DNA from: Pseudomonas fluorescens
GTDB taxonomy: Bacteria; Pseudomonadota; Gammaproteobacteria; Pseudomonadales; Pseudomonadaceae
Length of the DNA stretch: 64,000 nt
Assembly: GCF_001307155.1 (NCBI RefSeq)
Contig: NZ_CP012830.1
Coordinates: forward strand, 620,001-684,000
Direction of reading: 5' to 3'
Shown here: positions 20,615-32,370 of the stretch, piece by piece
How the letters are laid out: each line of letters begins with the position of its first letter
How positions within the stretch are numbered: position 1 is the first letter of the stretch
Program-made: the position numbers and the translations under genes
The notes under the pieces: model-generated
Told to the model about the DNA's origin: nothing
Databases searched by the model: none
Seen by the model: the letters and a program-made list of their open reading frames with translations, nothing else

Positions 20615-21634
20615 TTAAACTGCCACCAGGCGCACGCTGGCACCTTCACCGACACCCAAGGCCTCGGCGGCTTCAAGATCCAGGGTTACCGGTTTGCCCG
20701 GCGCATAATCCAGCTCAAGCAATACCGCGCGGTAATCCTGCAACTGAGCATTGGCCACCAGGTACTGACGACCGGCACCTTTGACCGGCTCACCGATTTT
20801 CACCGGCACCACACGGCTCTGGGCGATCGAACGGATCCCCGAGACACGTGCGTGCAGGGTCGGGCCGCCGTCGAAAATGTCGATGTAGTGATCGGTCTCG
20901 AAGCCTTCGCGCATCAGGATGTCGAAGGTGATCTGCGCCCGTGGGTGCACCTGGCCCATCGCCTCTTGGGCGGCGTCCGGCAGCAGCGGCACGTAGATCG
21001 GGTAATGCGGCATCAGTTCAGCGAGAAAGGTCCGGCTCTTGAGCCCGCACAGACGCTCGGCTTCAGCGTAGTTGAGGTCGAAGAAGTTGCGACCGATGGC
21101 ATCCCAGAACGGCGAATCGCCATTTTCGTCGCTGTAGCCGACGATCTCGGTGACCACCGAATCCGCGAAACGCTCCGGATGGCTGGCGACGAACAGCAGG
21201 CGACCGCGAGAGTTGAGTTCCGACCAAGGCGAACCGACCAGCTCCGGCAGCACGTAGAAACTGGTCAGTAGGCTGTTGCCGGTCAGGTCGTGGCACTGGG
21301 AGAGCACATGAATCTTGTTATGAATCTTCAGCTCGCGAGAGGCGTGCACGAAGGTTTCATTACGGAAGCTGTAGAACGGCTCCGAATAGCCGGCCGACGC
21401 GACGATGGCCGAGCAGCCCACCAGTTTGCCGGTGGCGGTGTCTTCGAGGACGAAGAAATAGCTTTCTTCACCGTTGAAGCTGACCTCGGCAGCGAACGAC
21501 GCTTCGCTTGCGGCGATCTTGTCGCTCAAGCGTTCGACATCATCCGGCAAGGAGGTGACACCAATCGGGCTGTCCGCAGCCAGACGCTGTACCTCGCCCA
21601 GATCAGCCATTTGCGCGGGGCGCATCACCAGCAT
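20615..21634 (-). CDS. aruF: Arginine/ornithine N-succinyltransferase, alpha subunit (AruF)
   Basis: 339 residues, paralogue of the next gene with the same motifs (MLVMRPAQMADLGEVQRLA, EIVGYSDENGDSPFWDAIGRNFF, FIDIFDGGPTLHARV-like region). Partner subunit of AruG in committing arginine and ornithine to succinylation. 68 bp from aruG and 136 bp from astC on the same strand. The duplication that made AruF and AruG is general in pseudomonads. Confidence 0.95.
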   Translation of the reverse strand: MLVMRPAQMADLGEVQRLAADSPIGVTSLPDDVERLSDKIAASEASFAAEVSFNGEESYFFVLEDTATGKLVGCSAIVASAGYSEPFYSFRNETFVHASRELKIHNKIHVLSQCHDLTGNSLLTSFYVLPELVGSPWSELNSRGRLLFVASHPERFADSVVTEIVGYSDENGDSPFWDAIGRNFFDLNYAEAERLCGLKSRTFLAELMPHYPIYVPLLPDAAQEAMGQVHPRAQITFDILMREGFETDHYIDIFDGGPTLHARVSGIRSIAQSRVVPVKIGEPVKGAGRQYLVANAQLQDYRAVLLELDYAPGKPVTLDLEAAEALGVGEGASVRLVAV

Positions 21635-21770
21635 GGTGTCACTCCTTACTTAACATCAGGTCGACGAAATGCGCCGACTCGGGGAAAAAAATGCCGGGCA
21701 GGCCCGGCACAGGAAAATAGTCTCGACACCTGCCCCTAAGAATAGGCGCCGAGCGGTACCGCAGCCTGAA

Positions 21771-23159
<1,389 letters not shown>

Positions 23160-23278
23160 TTAAACTGCCGGAGTACGTTATAGGCAGGCTTGTCCAGCCG
23201 GACGGTAATTATGTACTGCACGGAGCACATCGCCGTTTGTTTTCCTTGTGTCTACTTCAAACGCCAAGGAATCGGCCC

Positions 23279-26200
23279 ATGACTCAACACGACGACGAGC
23301 TTGCCGCTCATCCGGACAGCCACTACCAACACCTTTCCACACTCCTCCCGACCTGGGTCTTACAAGCGTCGCCCGAGACGCGCAACGCGCTGAAAAACGC
23401 CAGGCTCGAAACGCCTCACCGGTATCGCAACGCGACCCGCCTGCAACTGCAGACACTGAACGCACTCAACACCGACCACTGGTCCCATCGAAACCCGCTG
23501 GAGCAGATGCTGAGCAAACTGCAAAACGCTCGCGCCTTCGCCGAACCGCTGCTGAGCGAAGCGTTGAAAACCCGCTTCGGCCTGGAGCTGGACGTCAAGA
23601 GCACCTTCCTGCGCCTGTACATCCCCCAGACCATCCCCTGGCTCCCGGTCAAATCCGGTGCCGCGCGCACCTGGACAGTGTCATTGCTCGACGCTGCCCT
23701 GCACAATTTCCAGGCATCGGAGACTGAGGTGGACGCCTATGAGCCGGCCTCGGCCTTCATCACCGAACCCTCCGCCACGGGACAGTTCGACACGCTGCCA
23801 GCGATCAAGCAGCACATCTCCATCGCCGGGTTTACCCGGCTGTGCCGAGAACTGGATATCGGCGGCCAGTACAGCGCCTACCTAAACGACAACCTGGGCG
23901 TGACCAATCCACTGGTCGACGCCGTTTTAAAGCCAAGCGTCAGGAACGCGCAGCACGCCGCACTCAAGTCGGCACTGCACCAGGGACTGCTTCGACAGAA
24001 TATTGAAAACGCTACCTGCGACGCGATTCTCGGCTTCCTGGAGGGACGCCCGGGCATGAAGCTGGACGGCGAGCCGTTGCACTGCCATGATCTGACGATG
24101 ATGTCTTCGGCGTTGACCGGCATTGTCATTTTCGCCCCCAATCTTGAACGCTCGCGCCAGGCAACGCGGATCGTGGTCTATCTCCCGGAAGACCCCGAAC
24201 ATCCCGTCAAACAGTATCCCGACACGCTGGCGTTCATGACGGAGCTGACCCGCAAGCTGCGCTCACCCGACTACCAGCGCTTTTTCAGCCAGTTCGTCGA
24301 CCATCAGGAGAGGGGGCATTTTTTCGCCGACCTTAACCGCCGCCTCAGCGTCGTGACCTGGCACCAGCATCAGCACGGCGACCCGCTGCCCAGCTGGCGA
24401 GAGACGCCCATCGACAAACCCAACTTGCGATTTTCACTGAACCCGATCAACGCCGACCTATGGGCTCACCTCTATCAGCGGCAACTGAACAAGATCCTCA
24501 ACGACGCACGCACCATTGCCGTCTCCACCGCCAGCGCCGACCAAAACGCACGATGGGCGCTGTGGGACGCCTTCAGCAAAGTCGCCTCAACGATCCTTGA
24601 AGTGGCCGCGTTCGTCGCCCTGCCCTTTGTTCCATTCCTCGGCGAACTGACACTGGCCTACATGGCCTACCAACTGCTCGACGAGGCTTTTGAAGGCATC
24701 GTCGACTGGGCCGAAGACCTGCAACAAGAGGCGTTCGAGCACCTGATGGGCGTCGTCGAATCGCTCGTTCAACTGGGGACATTCGCGGTGGGTGGCGTCA
24801 TTGCCGTTGGAGAGATCAAACCCCTGCTGCCCCGCGACACACTGGCGCTGTTCGACCGACTCATCCCCGCCAAGGCTGCCGACGGCAAAACACGCTACTG
24901 GAAGCCGGACCTGACACCTTACGAGTACTCCGTAAACTTGCCGACCGAGGCCAAACCCGATCACCTCGGCCTGTATCAACACCAGGGCCAGACCCTTCTG
25001 CCCCTTGAAGACAAGCTCTATGCCGTGCGCTTGAATAGCGAGACCGGCCAGTTTGCACTTCAGCATCCGAGTCGCGCCGACGCTTATCAGCCGCCCCTGC
25101 GGCATAACAACCATGGCGCCTGGCAAACCGGACTCGAACAACCGCTGCGCTGGGACCGGGAAACCGTCATGCGTCGCCTCGGCCATAGCGTCGAGTCGTT
25201 CAGCAGCGCCGAGCGCGAACAGATCCTGCGGATCAGCGGCTTTCACGACAACGTATTGCGCGAAACGCACGTCGAAAACTATCGCCCGCCGTCGTTGCTG
25301 ACCGACACCATCAAGCGCTTCAAGATCGAGCGGGACATTCAGGCCTTGATCGAGCAGACCAGCAACGACCAACCCGAGCATTATCAGGCCCTGAACCAGC
25401 GCAAATCGCTGTTCGAATCTCGCTACCGCGAACTTGAAAAAACCGATGATCAGCAGGTTCAGCTACTGCTCGGTACAGTTCAGAACTTACCGACCGACAT
25501 CGCGCAAGAACTGCTGAGCAATGCAACAGGCACCGAGCTGATGAGCCTGCACAATGGTCGAGTGCCGCAGCGACTCAAGGACGTGGCGCTAAAAGCCATG
25601 GAAGCCGTGCGTGTCGCCAGAGCCTATGAAGGTTTTTATCTTGAAGACATGGAGTCGGCAGATACCCACCGACTGGCTTTGCATAGTCTCGAATCATTGC
25701 CCGGCTGGCCCGAGCGCCTGCGCATCGAGGTGAGGGATTATTCGCACGACGGCACCTTGCGCGACAGCATTGGCCAGGCCGACGCGCCGATCCTCAGAAC
25801 GCTGGTGCTTGCTGATGACTTCACCTACCAGGTGCACGAGAACAAAAAACCATCCGGCGACTTTTATCACGCCATCCTTCTGGCGTTGCCGGATGCAGAT
25901 CGCACGGCATTGGGCTTCACCCTCGAAGACGGTGAGGCCCTCAAACAGCGCATCGCCGAACACGCTGCGGACCAACCGACGTTACGCACCCTGCTCGCAA
26001 AACACCCTCATCGAAAACCGTTCTACGACCCGACAACCATGCGCCTGCCAGGTGGCACGCAGGGTTACAGTCGCAACAACCGCACGACGCCGACCCTCAA
26101 CGACAGGGTTCGCGAGGTTTACCCCAGCCTTTCAGCGGAAGAACTCGAGCCCATGGTCCTGGCACTACAGCGTCATCCCGACGGCGCTCGCGTAGAGCTC

Positions 26201-27994
26201 TCACGCCTGGCCAACGAGCTCGAACAACTGCATCGGGACCTGGGAATCTGGGTAACCGATACGCCCACCGTCCACCCCGAAATCAGGGTTGCGCTCAGCG
26301 ATCTGGAGCAACAGGTCGCGCAACACAATCGCCGCTTACTGGCCCAGGAAATCCAGCGTAGCTGGCGCCGACAATCCGATCGGGACTTTGACGCCCCGGA
26401 TGGCACCGGCCGGTATGTGCTCAGGTTCGCAGAACCAATACTCGGTGATCTGCCGACACTGACTGCCGATTTCAGTCATGTGTCACTGCTGTCTCTGGAA
26501 GGCAGTCGTGCGGCACATGGCGTCCACGGATTTCTGCAGAACTTCAAAGGTCTGCACCGTCTCGATTTGCGCCGTTTCTCCCTGACCACCCTCCCCGACG
26601 CCATTACCCGAATGCCCAACCTCGACGCGCTGGTGCTCAGTGATTGTGGCATCCAGCTCGACGCTGTCACCTGGTCGAAACTGTCTTCATTGAACAAACT
26701 GGTCATGCTGGATCTGTTCAACAATCCGCTCAGTGCGGTGCCCAGCGTCGAATCGATGCCCGAACTCGTTCACCTTGACCTGAGCCATACCGGCCTGACC
26801 GACATTCCCGCCGGCATCATGCACCACCCCAAGCTCGACACCGCCAGACTTTCCGGCAACAGCATCAGCGAACTGCCTCGCGAATTATTCGACAGTCCGG
26901 CGTACCAAAAACACAGCGTGTTTCTTACGCATAACCCACTCTCCGAGAATGCGCGACAACGGATCAAGCGCCACTACGTCGACTCCCTCTTTGACCTGGG
27001 GGTCTCTGCCCCTGAGGCGGATATCGAACGAGTCAGGGCGCTGTACCCGAACCTGGAGGTCGAGCAGGCGAGCGACTTTGTGTACGAGTTGCCCGGCACA
27101 CTGAAAGACGGTCGACTTGAACTGGCAAGCCTGGAAGCAGAGCTCAGTCGGCTCAGCACTGACTTGTCTGCCTGGACGGCCGATCTGCCGGCCCGACACC
27201 CGCTGACCGGTGAACCTTTCGATGCACAGCAACAACTCATCGAGCACTCGAGTCGCGACGAGTTCAAGCAATTGCTGGAACAGTGCTGGCGACATGAAAC
27301 CGATCTGGATGATTTTAATGAGGCGCTTGAGCCCACGTTTGAACTCATCATCCCCCTCCTCATCAATGGAGAGCTGCCGACCCTGAGCGCCGACTTCAGC
27401 CATGTGACGTCACTGGAGATACTGAGCGCCGATGGCATAACCCGCATCGGAGGTTTTCTGGAGTCCTTTCCCAAGCTCAAAAGTCTCAGGCTTCGCGACT
27501 GCAACCTGGGCAACATTCCCGATGCCGTGTTCAAGATGGGGCAACTGCGGTCGTTGTCGTTTCCGGAATGCCGCATCAGTCTGTCAGCGAAATCGGTAAG
27601 CGCGCTGGCGGGCATGGAACAGCTCGATTATCTCGACCTGGCCCGCAATCCTCTGGGGCGAACGCCTGACCTCAGCCAGATGACAGGGCTGGCGACCGTG
27701 CTGCTGAATGAAACCGGCATCACCGAAATTCCGCACGGCCTGCTGCAAATGACAGAGCTGGACTGGGCCGACCTCAGTGACAACGCCATCACCGAAGTTC
27801 CCAGCGATGTATTGGAACTGCCGGTGGAGCTCGCTGAAAACATCACGCTTAGAGGCAATCGGTTTTCCGAGGAGAGCCTGTTACGGCTAATCGGTTTCTT
27901 CGAACGGACGGGCACCGACTTCGGCGTACAAGAGGTGATCGATCGAGGTGAAATGGAGATTTCGTCCACCGACGGCACCGAGATCGACGAGTAA
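23279..27994 (+). CDS. Giant DUF6543/leucine-rich-repeat effector-like protein
   Basis: 1571 residues from the ATG at 23279 (AAGGA upstream). The first ~900 residues resemble Pseudomonas proteins labelled dermonecrotic toxin/DUF6543, with hydrophobic helices at about 439-470 (ILEVAAFVALPFVPFLGELT) and 495-515. The last third is two tandem copies of one module, 944-1251 and 1252-1571. Each has YP(S/N)L, then LPTL(T/S)ADFSHV, GFL..F, and a run of leucine-rich repeats. In related proteins the LRRs precede a NEL-type E3 ubiquitin ligase domain; here the protein stops about 30 residues after the last LRR cap, so that domain is absent. No signal peptide; export, if any, would be by type III or another system. 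It sits alone on the strand opposite to argR and astC. Confidence 0.8.
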   Translation: MTQHDDELAAHPDSHYQHLSTLLPTWVLQASPETRNALKNARLETPHRYRNATRLQLQTLNALNTDHWSHRNPLEQMLSKLQNARAFAEPLLSEALKTRFGLELDVKSTFLRLYIPQTIPWLPVKSGAARTWTVSLLDAALHNFQASETEVDAYEPASAFITEPSATGQFDTLPAIKQHISIAGFTRLCRELDIGGQYSAYLNDNLGVTNPLVDAVLKPSVRNAQHAALKSALHQGLLRQNIENATCDAILGFLEGRPGMKLDGEPLHCHDLTMMSSALTGIVIFAPNLERSRQATRIVVYLPEDPEHPVKQYPDTLAFMTELTRKLRSPDYQRFFSQFVDHQERGHFFADLNRRLSVVTWHQHQHGDPLPSWRETPIDKPNLRFSLNPINADLWAHLYQRQLNKILNDARTIAVSTASADQNARWALWDAFSKVASTILEVAAFVALPFVPFLGELTLAYMAYQLLDEAFEGIVDWAEDLQQEAFEHLMGVVESLVQLGTFAVGGVIAVGEIKPLLPRDTLALFDRLIPAKAADGKTRYWKPDLTPYEYSVNLPTEAKPDHLGLYQHQGQTLLPLEDKLYAVRLNSETGQFALQHPSRADAYQPPLRHNNHGAWQTGLEQPLRWDRETVMRRLGHSVESFSSAEREQILRISGFHDNVLRETHVENYRPPSLLTDTIKRFKIERDIQALIEQTSNDQPEHYQALNQRKSLFESRYRELEKTDDQQVQLLLGTVQNLPTDIAQELLSNATGTELMSLHNGRVPQRLKDVALKAMEAVRVARAYEGFYLEDMESADTHRLALHSLESLPGWPERLRIEVRDYSHDGTLRDSIGQADAPILRTLVLADDFTYQVHENKKPSGDFYHAILLALPDADRTALGFTLEDGEALKQRIAEHAADQPTLRTLLAKHPHRKPFYDPTTMRLPGGTQGYSRNNRTTPTLNDRVREVYPSLSAEELEPMVLALQRHPDGARVELSRLANELEQLHRDLGIWVTDTPTVHPEIRVALSDLEQQVAQHNRRLLAQEIQRSWRRQSDRDFDAPDGTGRYVLRFAEPILGDLPTLTADFSHVSLLSLEGSRAAHGVHGFLQNFKGLHRLDLRRFSLTTLPDAITRMPNLDALVLSDCGIQLDAVTWSKLSSLNKLVMLDLFNNPLSAVPSVESMPELVHLDLSHTGLTDIPAGIMHHPKLDTARLSGNSISELPRELFDSPAYQKHSVFLTHNPLSENARQRIKRHYVDSLFDLGVSAPEADIERVRALYPNLEVEQASDFVYELPGTLKDGRLELASLEAELSRLSTDLSAWTADLPARHPLTGEPFDAQQQLIEHSSRDEFKQLLEQCWRHETDLDDFNEALEPTFELIIPLLINGELPTLSADFSHVTSLEILSADGITRIGGFLESFPKLKSLRLRDCNLGNIPDAVFKMGQLRSLSFPECRISLSAKSVSALAGMEQLDYLDLARNPLGRTPDLSQMTGLATVLLNETGITEIPHGLLQMTELDWADLSDNAITEVPSDVLELPVELAENITLRGNRFSEESLLRLIGFFERTGTDFGVQEVIDRGEMEISSTDGTEIDE

Positions 27995-28027
27995 AGCAGC
28001 CTTCAGCTCAGGGCGTGGCGTGCCTGA

Positions 28028-29008
28028 TCACCCACGCTCCGACGGCACCGAAGACAATTCGAACGGGCTGCTGCTGCGCCGCTGGTTACGATCTTCCCGC
28101 GGCGTGGCGCCGAAGAAGTTGCGGTAGGCGCTGGAGAAATGCGGCCCCGAAGAGAAGCCACACGACAGGCCGATCTGGATGATCGACTTGCTGGTTTGCA
28201 TCAACATCTGCCGGGCCTTGTTCAGGCGCAATTCCAGGTAGTACTGGCTCGGCACGCGGTTGAGGTACTGCTTGAAAATCCGCTCCAACTGCCGACGGGA
28301 CACGCACACATGCTGGGCGATTTCGTCGGTGGTCAGCGGTTCTTCGATGTTGGCCTCCATCAGCAACACGGCTTGCGTGAGCTTCGGATGGCTGGAGCCA
28401 AGGCGATTCTGCAACGGAATGCGCTGACGCTCACCACCTTCACGAATGCGCTCGACCACCAGCTCTTCGGACACCGCACCGGCCAGTTCAGCGCCGTGGT
28501 CACGGGCCAGCACCGCCAGCAACAGATCGAGCACCGACATCCCGCCGCACGCCGTCAGGCGATCGCGATCCCAGTCGAACAGATGGCTGGTAGCGATGAC
28601 CTTGGGGAAACGCTCGGCGAAATCATCCTGCCAGCGCCAGTGCACCGCCGCACGATAGCCATCGAGCAAACCGAGCTGGGCCAACGGATAAACACCGGCC
28701 GACAGACCGCCAATCACACAACCGGCACGCACCAATTGCTTGAGCGCGCTGCTGAGCGCTGGCGCCAACGTCGTCGGTGGCTCATCGGCCAGCAGGAACA
28801 GCTTCTGGAAGTTTTCCAGCTTGCCGGTCCACGCCTCACCCGGCAATTGCCAGGCCCCTTCGGCAGGCGTTTCGGCCTGCAGGAACGAGAGTTCGTAAAC
28901 AACCTCCGGATGCACGCGCTGAGCAACACGCAAGGCCTCCTCGGCCAGCGCCAGCGTCAAGGCTTTAGTGCTGGGCCAAATCAGGAAACCAATTCGATGG
29001 GCAGTCAT
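28028..29008 (-). CDS. argR: Arginine-responsive regulator ArgR (AraC/XylS family)
   Basis: 326 residues. The N-terminal half is a DJ-1/GATase1-like ligand domain (IGFLIWPSTKALTLALAEEAL), and the C-terminal 100 residues are two AraC helix-turn-helix units (EEPLTTDEIAQHVCVSRRQLERIF and SIIQIGLSCGFSSGPHFSSAYRNFFG). In P. aeruginosa this ArgR, unrelated to the E. coli protein, activates aru and aot operons and represses biosynthesis genes. Last gene of the aot operon, 112 bp after aotP. The LRR gene converges on it, with only 33 bp between the two stop codons. Confidence 0.95.
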   Translation of the reverse strand: MTAHRIGFLIWPSTKALTLALAEEALRVAQRVHPEVVYELSFLQAETPAEGAWQLPGEAWTGKLENFQKLFLLADEPPTTLAPALSSALKQLVRAGCVIGGLSAGVYPLAQLGLLDGYRAAVHWRWQDDFAERFPKVIATSHLFDWDRDRLTACGGMSVLDLLLAVLARDHGAELAGAVSEELVVERIREGGERQRIPLQNRLGSSHPKLTQAVLLMEANIEEPLTTDEIAQHVCVSRRQLERIFKQYLNRVPSQYYLELRLNKARQMLMQTSKSIIQIGLSCGFSSGPHFSSAYRNFFGATPREDRNQRRSSSPFELSSVPSERG

Positions 29009-29120
29009 GGCGGGCAGTCCGAAACGAAAACAGTGTTAAAGCCAAAGGCGGCTGCAACCAAATTAGACCATCTGGCGCGCGGTGCGCAGCATGACCTAAT
29101 TTGGTGCGTAACGGGAGCGA

Positions 29121-29885
29121 TTACTTCAGGCTACCCGAGAGGAATTGTTGCAGACGTTCGGACTGTGGATTGACCAGCACTTCACGCGGGTTACCGCTTT
29201 CTTCAACCACGCCTTTGTGCAGGAACACCAACTGGTTCGACACTTCACGGGCAAAGCCCATTTCGTGCGTCACCACGACCATGGTCCGACCTTCCTGGGC
29301 CAGCGCCTGCATCACTTTCAACACGTCGCCCACCAGCTCCGGGTCGAGTGCCGAGGTCGGTTCGTCGAACAGCATCACCTCAGGTTCCATCGCCAACGCA
29401 CGGGCAATCGCCACACGCTGCTGCTCACCGCCGGACATATGGCCAGGGTAGGCATCTTTACGATGGGACACGCCGACCTTGGCCAGATACAGCTCGGCCT
29501 TTTCACGGGCTTCGGCCTTGGACATGCCGAGGACGTGAACCGGCGCTTCCATGATGTTTTCCATCGCGGTCATGTGCGACCACAGATTGAAATGCTGGAA
29601 CACCATCGACAGCCGCGAACGCATGCGTTGCAGTTGTTTCGGGTCGGCGGCTTTCAGCGCGCCGTCCTTGTTCGCCACCAGTTTCAGCTCTTCGTTGTTG
29701 AGCAGAATCTTGCCGGCGTGTGGTTGCTCAAGCAGGTTGATGCAACGCAGGAAAGTACTTTTGCCGGAGCCACTGGAACCGATGATGCTGATCACATCGC
29801 CGGCCGCCGCTTTCAGGGACACGCCCTTGAGCACTTCGTGACTGCCATAGCGTTTATGCAGGTCTTGGACTTCAAGTTTGTACAT
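29121..29885 (-). CDS. aotP: Arginine/ornithine ABC transporter ATP-binding protein
   Basis: 254 residues from [14 protein letters not shown]. Walker [10 protein letters not shown], signature SGGEQQR, Walker [10 protein letters not shown] and the switch histidine in [10 protein letters not shown] are all intact. Energises import of basic amino acids. It follows aotM directly with 36 bp between; the small aotO gene found here in P. aeruginosa is absent. Confidence 0.95.
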   Translation of the reverse strand: MYKLEVQDLHKRYGSHEVLKGVSLKAAAGDVISIIGSSGSGKSTFLRCINLLEQPHAGKILLNNEELKLVANKDGALKAADPKQLQRMRSRLSMVFQHFNLWSHMTAMENIMEAPVHVLGMSKAEAREKAELYLAKVGVSHRKDAYPGHMSGGEQQRVAIARALAMEPEVMLFDEPTSALDPELVGDVLKVMQALAQEGRTMVVVTHEMGFAREVSNQLVFLHKGVVEESGNPREVLVNPQSERLQQFLSGSLK

Positions 29886-29921
29886 GCTGTCGGTTCTCAC
29901 AAAAACAGTCAGTCAGTGGTT

Positions 29922-30620
29922 TCAGTGCTTGCGCGGGGCGAGGTAGCCCAGCCAGCGGTGCTCGGCCATCTTGAACAGGCGCACCAGAATGAACGTCATG
30001 CACAGGTAGAACACGCCTGCGGTGATGTAGGCTTCGAACGGCAAGTAGTACTGAGCGTTCACGGTACGCGCGGCACCAGTGATATCGATCAAGGTCACGA
30101 TGGACGCCAGACTGGTGGTCTGCAGCATCATGATCACTTCGTTGCTGTACTGCGGCAGCGCCCGGCGCAGGGCCGACGGCAGCAGGATGCGCTTGTACAT
30201 CTTGAAGCGCGACATGCCCATGGCCTTGGCCGCTTCGATCTCACCGTTCGGCGTAGCGCGCAGGCTGCCGGCGATGATTTCAGCGGTGTAGGCGCTGGTG
30301 TTGATCGCGAAGGCCAGGCACGCACAGAACGTCGCGCTGGACAGCCACGGCCAGAGGAAGCTTTCACGTACCGCTTCGAACTGCGCCAGACCGTAGTAGA
30401 TCAAGAACAGCTGCACCAGCATCGGCGTGCCGCGGATCACGTAGGTGTAGAGCCAAGCCGACATGTTGACGATCGGCTGCTTGGAAACCCGCATCAAGCC
30501 CAGCGGCAAGGCGGCCAGCAAACCGAACAGCAGCGACAGCGCGAGCAGTTTGAGGGTGGTGACCAGGCCGCCGAAGTACAGCGGCAAGGCCTCCCAAATG
30601 ACGTTGTAGTCGAAGATCAT
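29922..30620 (-). CDS. aotM: Arginine/ornithine ABC transporter permease AotM
   Basis: 232 residues, polar amino acid permease (HisMQ type) with about five membrane helices and the coupling-helix EAA motif region EIEAAKAMGMSRFKMYKRILLPSALRRALP. Pairs with AotQ in the inner membrane. Its start overlaps the aotQ stop by four bases. Confidence 0.94.
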   Translation of the reverse strand: MIFDYNVIWEALPLYFGGLVTTLKLLALSLLFGLLAALPLGLMRVSKQPIVNMSAWLYTYVIRGTPMLVQLFLIYYGLAQFEAVRESFLWPWLSSATFCACLAFAINTSAYTAEIIAGSLRATPNGEIEAAKAMGMSRFKMYKRILLPSALRRALPQYSNEVIMMLQTTSLASIVTLIDITGAARTVNAQYYLPFEAYITAGVFYLCMTFILVRLFKMAEHRWLGYLAPRKH

Positions 30621-31306
30621 AGATCAGCCGCCCTTACGCCTACCGAGTAGCGCTTCTCAAGGTGACGCAATGCCAGCAACGAGACACTGGTGATCACCAG
30701 GTACATCGCGGCCACTGCGAGGAAGAAGGTGAAAGGCTCGCGGGTGGCATCTGCCGCCTGCTTGGCCTTGAACATCATGTCTTGCAGACCGACCACCGAA
30801 ATCAGCGCAGTCGCCTTGGTCAACACCAGCCAGTTATTGGTAAAGCCCGGAATCGCCAGGCGAATCATCTGTGGCACCAATACCCGGAAAAACACCTGAA
30901 AACTGCTCATGCCGTATGCCGCACCGGCTTCTGCCTGGCCTTTGGGGATCGCCATGAAGGCCCCACGGAAGGTTTCCGACAGGTACGCACCGAAGATGAA
31001 ACCCAGGGTGCCGATACCGGCGACCAACGGGTTCAGGTCGATGTAGTCGTCATAGCCGAGCAATGGCGCAACACGGTTGAGCAAGTCCTGACCGCCGTAG
31101 AAAATCAGCAGGATCAGCACCAGATCGGGAATCCCGCGGATCACCGTGGAATACAGATCGCCCAGCCTGGCCAGCCAGCGTATCGGCGACAGGCGCAATG
31201 CGACCCCGATCAGACCCAGAACAATGGCCAAGGCCATGGACGACAAGGCGAGCTGAAGCGTCAGCCATGCGCCATCGAGGATGACAGCCCCGTAGCCTTT
31301 CAACAT
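30617..31306 (-). CDS. aotQ: Arginine/ornithine ABC transporter permease AotQ
   Basis: 229 residues, HisMQ-type permease with the EAA-like region GQAEAGAAYGMSSFQVFFRVLVPQMIRLA. Hydrophobic helices span most of the length. Forms the membrane channel with AotM. It lies downstream of aotJ past a hairpin that probably lowers permease expression relative to the binding protein. Confidence 0.94.
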   Translation of the reverse strand: MLKGYGAVILDGAWLTLQLALSSMALAIVLGLIGVALRLSPIRWLARLGDLYSTVIRGIPDLVLILLIFYGGQDLLNRVAPLLGYDDYIDLNPLVAGIGTLGFIFGAYLSETFRGAFMAIPKGQAEAGAAYGMSSFQVFFRVLVPQMIRLAIPGFTNNWLVLTKATALISVVGLQDMMFKAKQAADATREPFTFFLAVAAMYLVITSVSLLALRHLEKRYSVGVRAADL

Positions 31307-31335
31307 GATTCAGGTCCTCGAAAGTTGGGATGAAA

Positions 31336-31376
31336 AAATGGCGCAAACCTCAGAGATCCTGTTGCTTGCGCCATTT
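31336..31376 (-). terminator. Attenuating hairpin between aotJ and aotQ
   Basis: An 11-bp stem, AAATGGCGCAA/TTGCGCCATTT, with a T-rich run on the minus-strand side. Partial termination here would leave abundant aotJ mRNA and less permease mRNA, the usual pattern for ABC importers. Confidence 0.8.
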
Positions 31377-31397
31377 CGGACTGACAGCTGCGACTAT

Positions 31398-32174
31398 TTA
31401 CTTACCGTAAATATCGAAGTTGAAGTACTTGTCCTGGATTTGCTTGTACTTGCCATTCGCACGAATGGCGACGATGGCGGCGTTGATCTTGTCCAGCTCA
31501 GCCTTGTCGCCTTTACGCACGGCAATACCAATGCCGTCGCCGAAGTATTTCTCGTCGGTGAAGGCCGGGCCGACAAACGCGAAGCCCTTGCCCGAGTCGG
31601 TTTTCAGGAAGCCGTCATCCAGCAGGGTGGCGTCGGCCACGGTGCCATCGAGGCGACCGGCAGCCACGTCCAGGTAGATTTCGTTCTGCGAGCCGTACGG
31701 CTTGATTTCAGCACCCAGCGGCTTCAGGACTTCTTCGGCGAAACGGTTGTGAATCGAACCGCGTTGCACGCCGATTTTCTTGCCCTTGAGCTCGGCCAGG
31801 TTGTCGCTGACCTGCGTTCCGGCCTTCATGACCAGACGTGCCGGGGTGTTGTAGTACTTGTTGGTGAAGTCCACGGACTTCTTGCGGTCGTCAGTGATCG
31901 ACATGGACGACAGGATCGCGTCGATCTTGCGCACTTTGAGTGCCGGGATCAGACCGTCGAACTCTTGCTCGACCCAAACGCACTTGACCTTCATCTCTTC
32001 GCACAGGGCGTTGCCGATGTCGTAGTCGAAACCGACGATGCTGCCGTCCGGTGCTTTGGATGCGAACGGAGGGTAAGCCGCCTCGATACCAATTTTCAGA
32101 GGCTTTTCATCGGCGAACGTCGGCAGGGACAGCACGGACAGTGCCAGGGCGCCAAGAAGCACGAGTTTCTTCAT
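31398..32174 (-). CDS. aotJ: Arginine/ornithine periplasmic binding protein
   Basis: 258 residues. Signal peptide [21 protein letters not shown], then [23 protein letters not shown], the family 3 solute-binding start. [23 protein letters not shown] and [15 protein letters not shown] are signature stretches. Captures arginine and ornithine in the periplasm for AotQMP. First gene of the aot-argR operon. Confidence 0.95.
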   Translation of the reverse strand: MKKLVLLGALALSVLSLPTFADEKPLKIGIEAAYPPFASKAPDGSIVGFDYDIGNALCEEMKVKCVWVEQEFDGLIPALKVRKIDAILSSMSITDDRKKSVDFTNKYYNTPARLVMKAGTQVSDNLAELKGKKIGVQRGSIHNRFAEEVLKPLGAEIKPYGSQNEIYLDVAAGRLDGTVADATLLDDGFLKTDSGKGFAFVGPAFTDEKYFGDGIGIAVRKGDKAELDKINAAIVAIRANGKYKQIQDKYFNFDIYGK

Positions 32175-32354
32175 CTTAGGACTCCATCGGTATAGGGCGA
32201 AAACGGCAGAGTGAGCGACAGCCCAATATGCGAATGGGTGGAAATTGAAAGCGGCGCTACGTCGTAGGATTGTTGCGTTGAGTTCAGCCCTGATTTCAAC
32301 GCAGGCAACGGCGAGCGAGTGATCGGCATTCTAACGACAGGCCCGAAGCCGATA

Positions 32355-32370
32355 TTTCTTCAATGCGACA
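32355..32370 (-). promoter_or_regulatory. Candidate ArgR half-site upstream of aotJ
   Basis: Minus strand TGTCGC, eight bases, then AA. A second weaker half (TGTCGT at 32339 to 32334) lies 31 bp nearer the gene. Confidence 0.5.
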
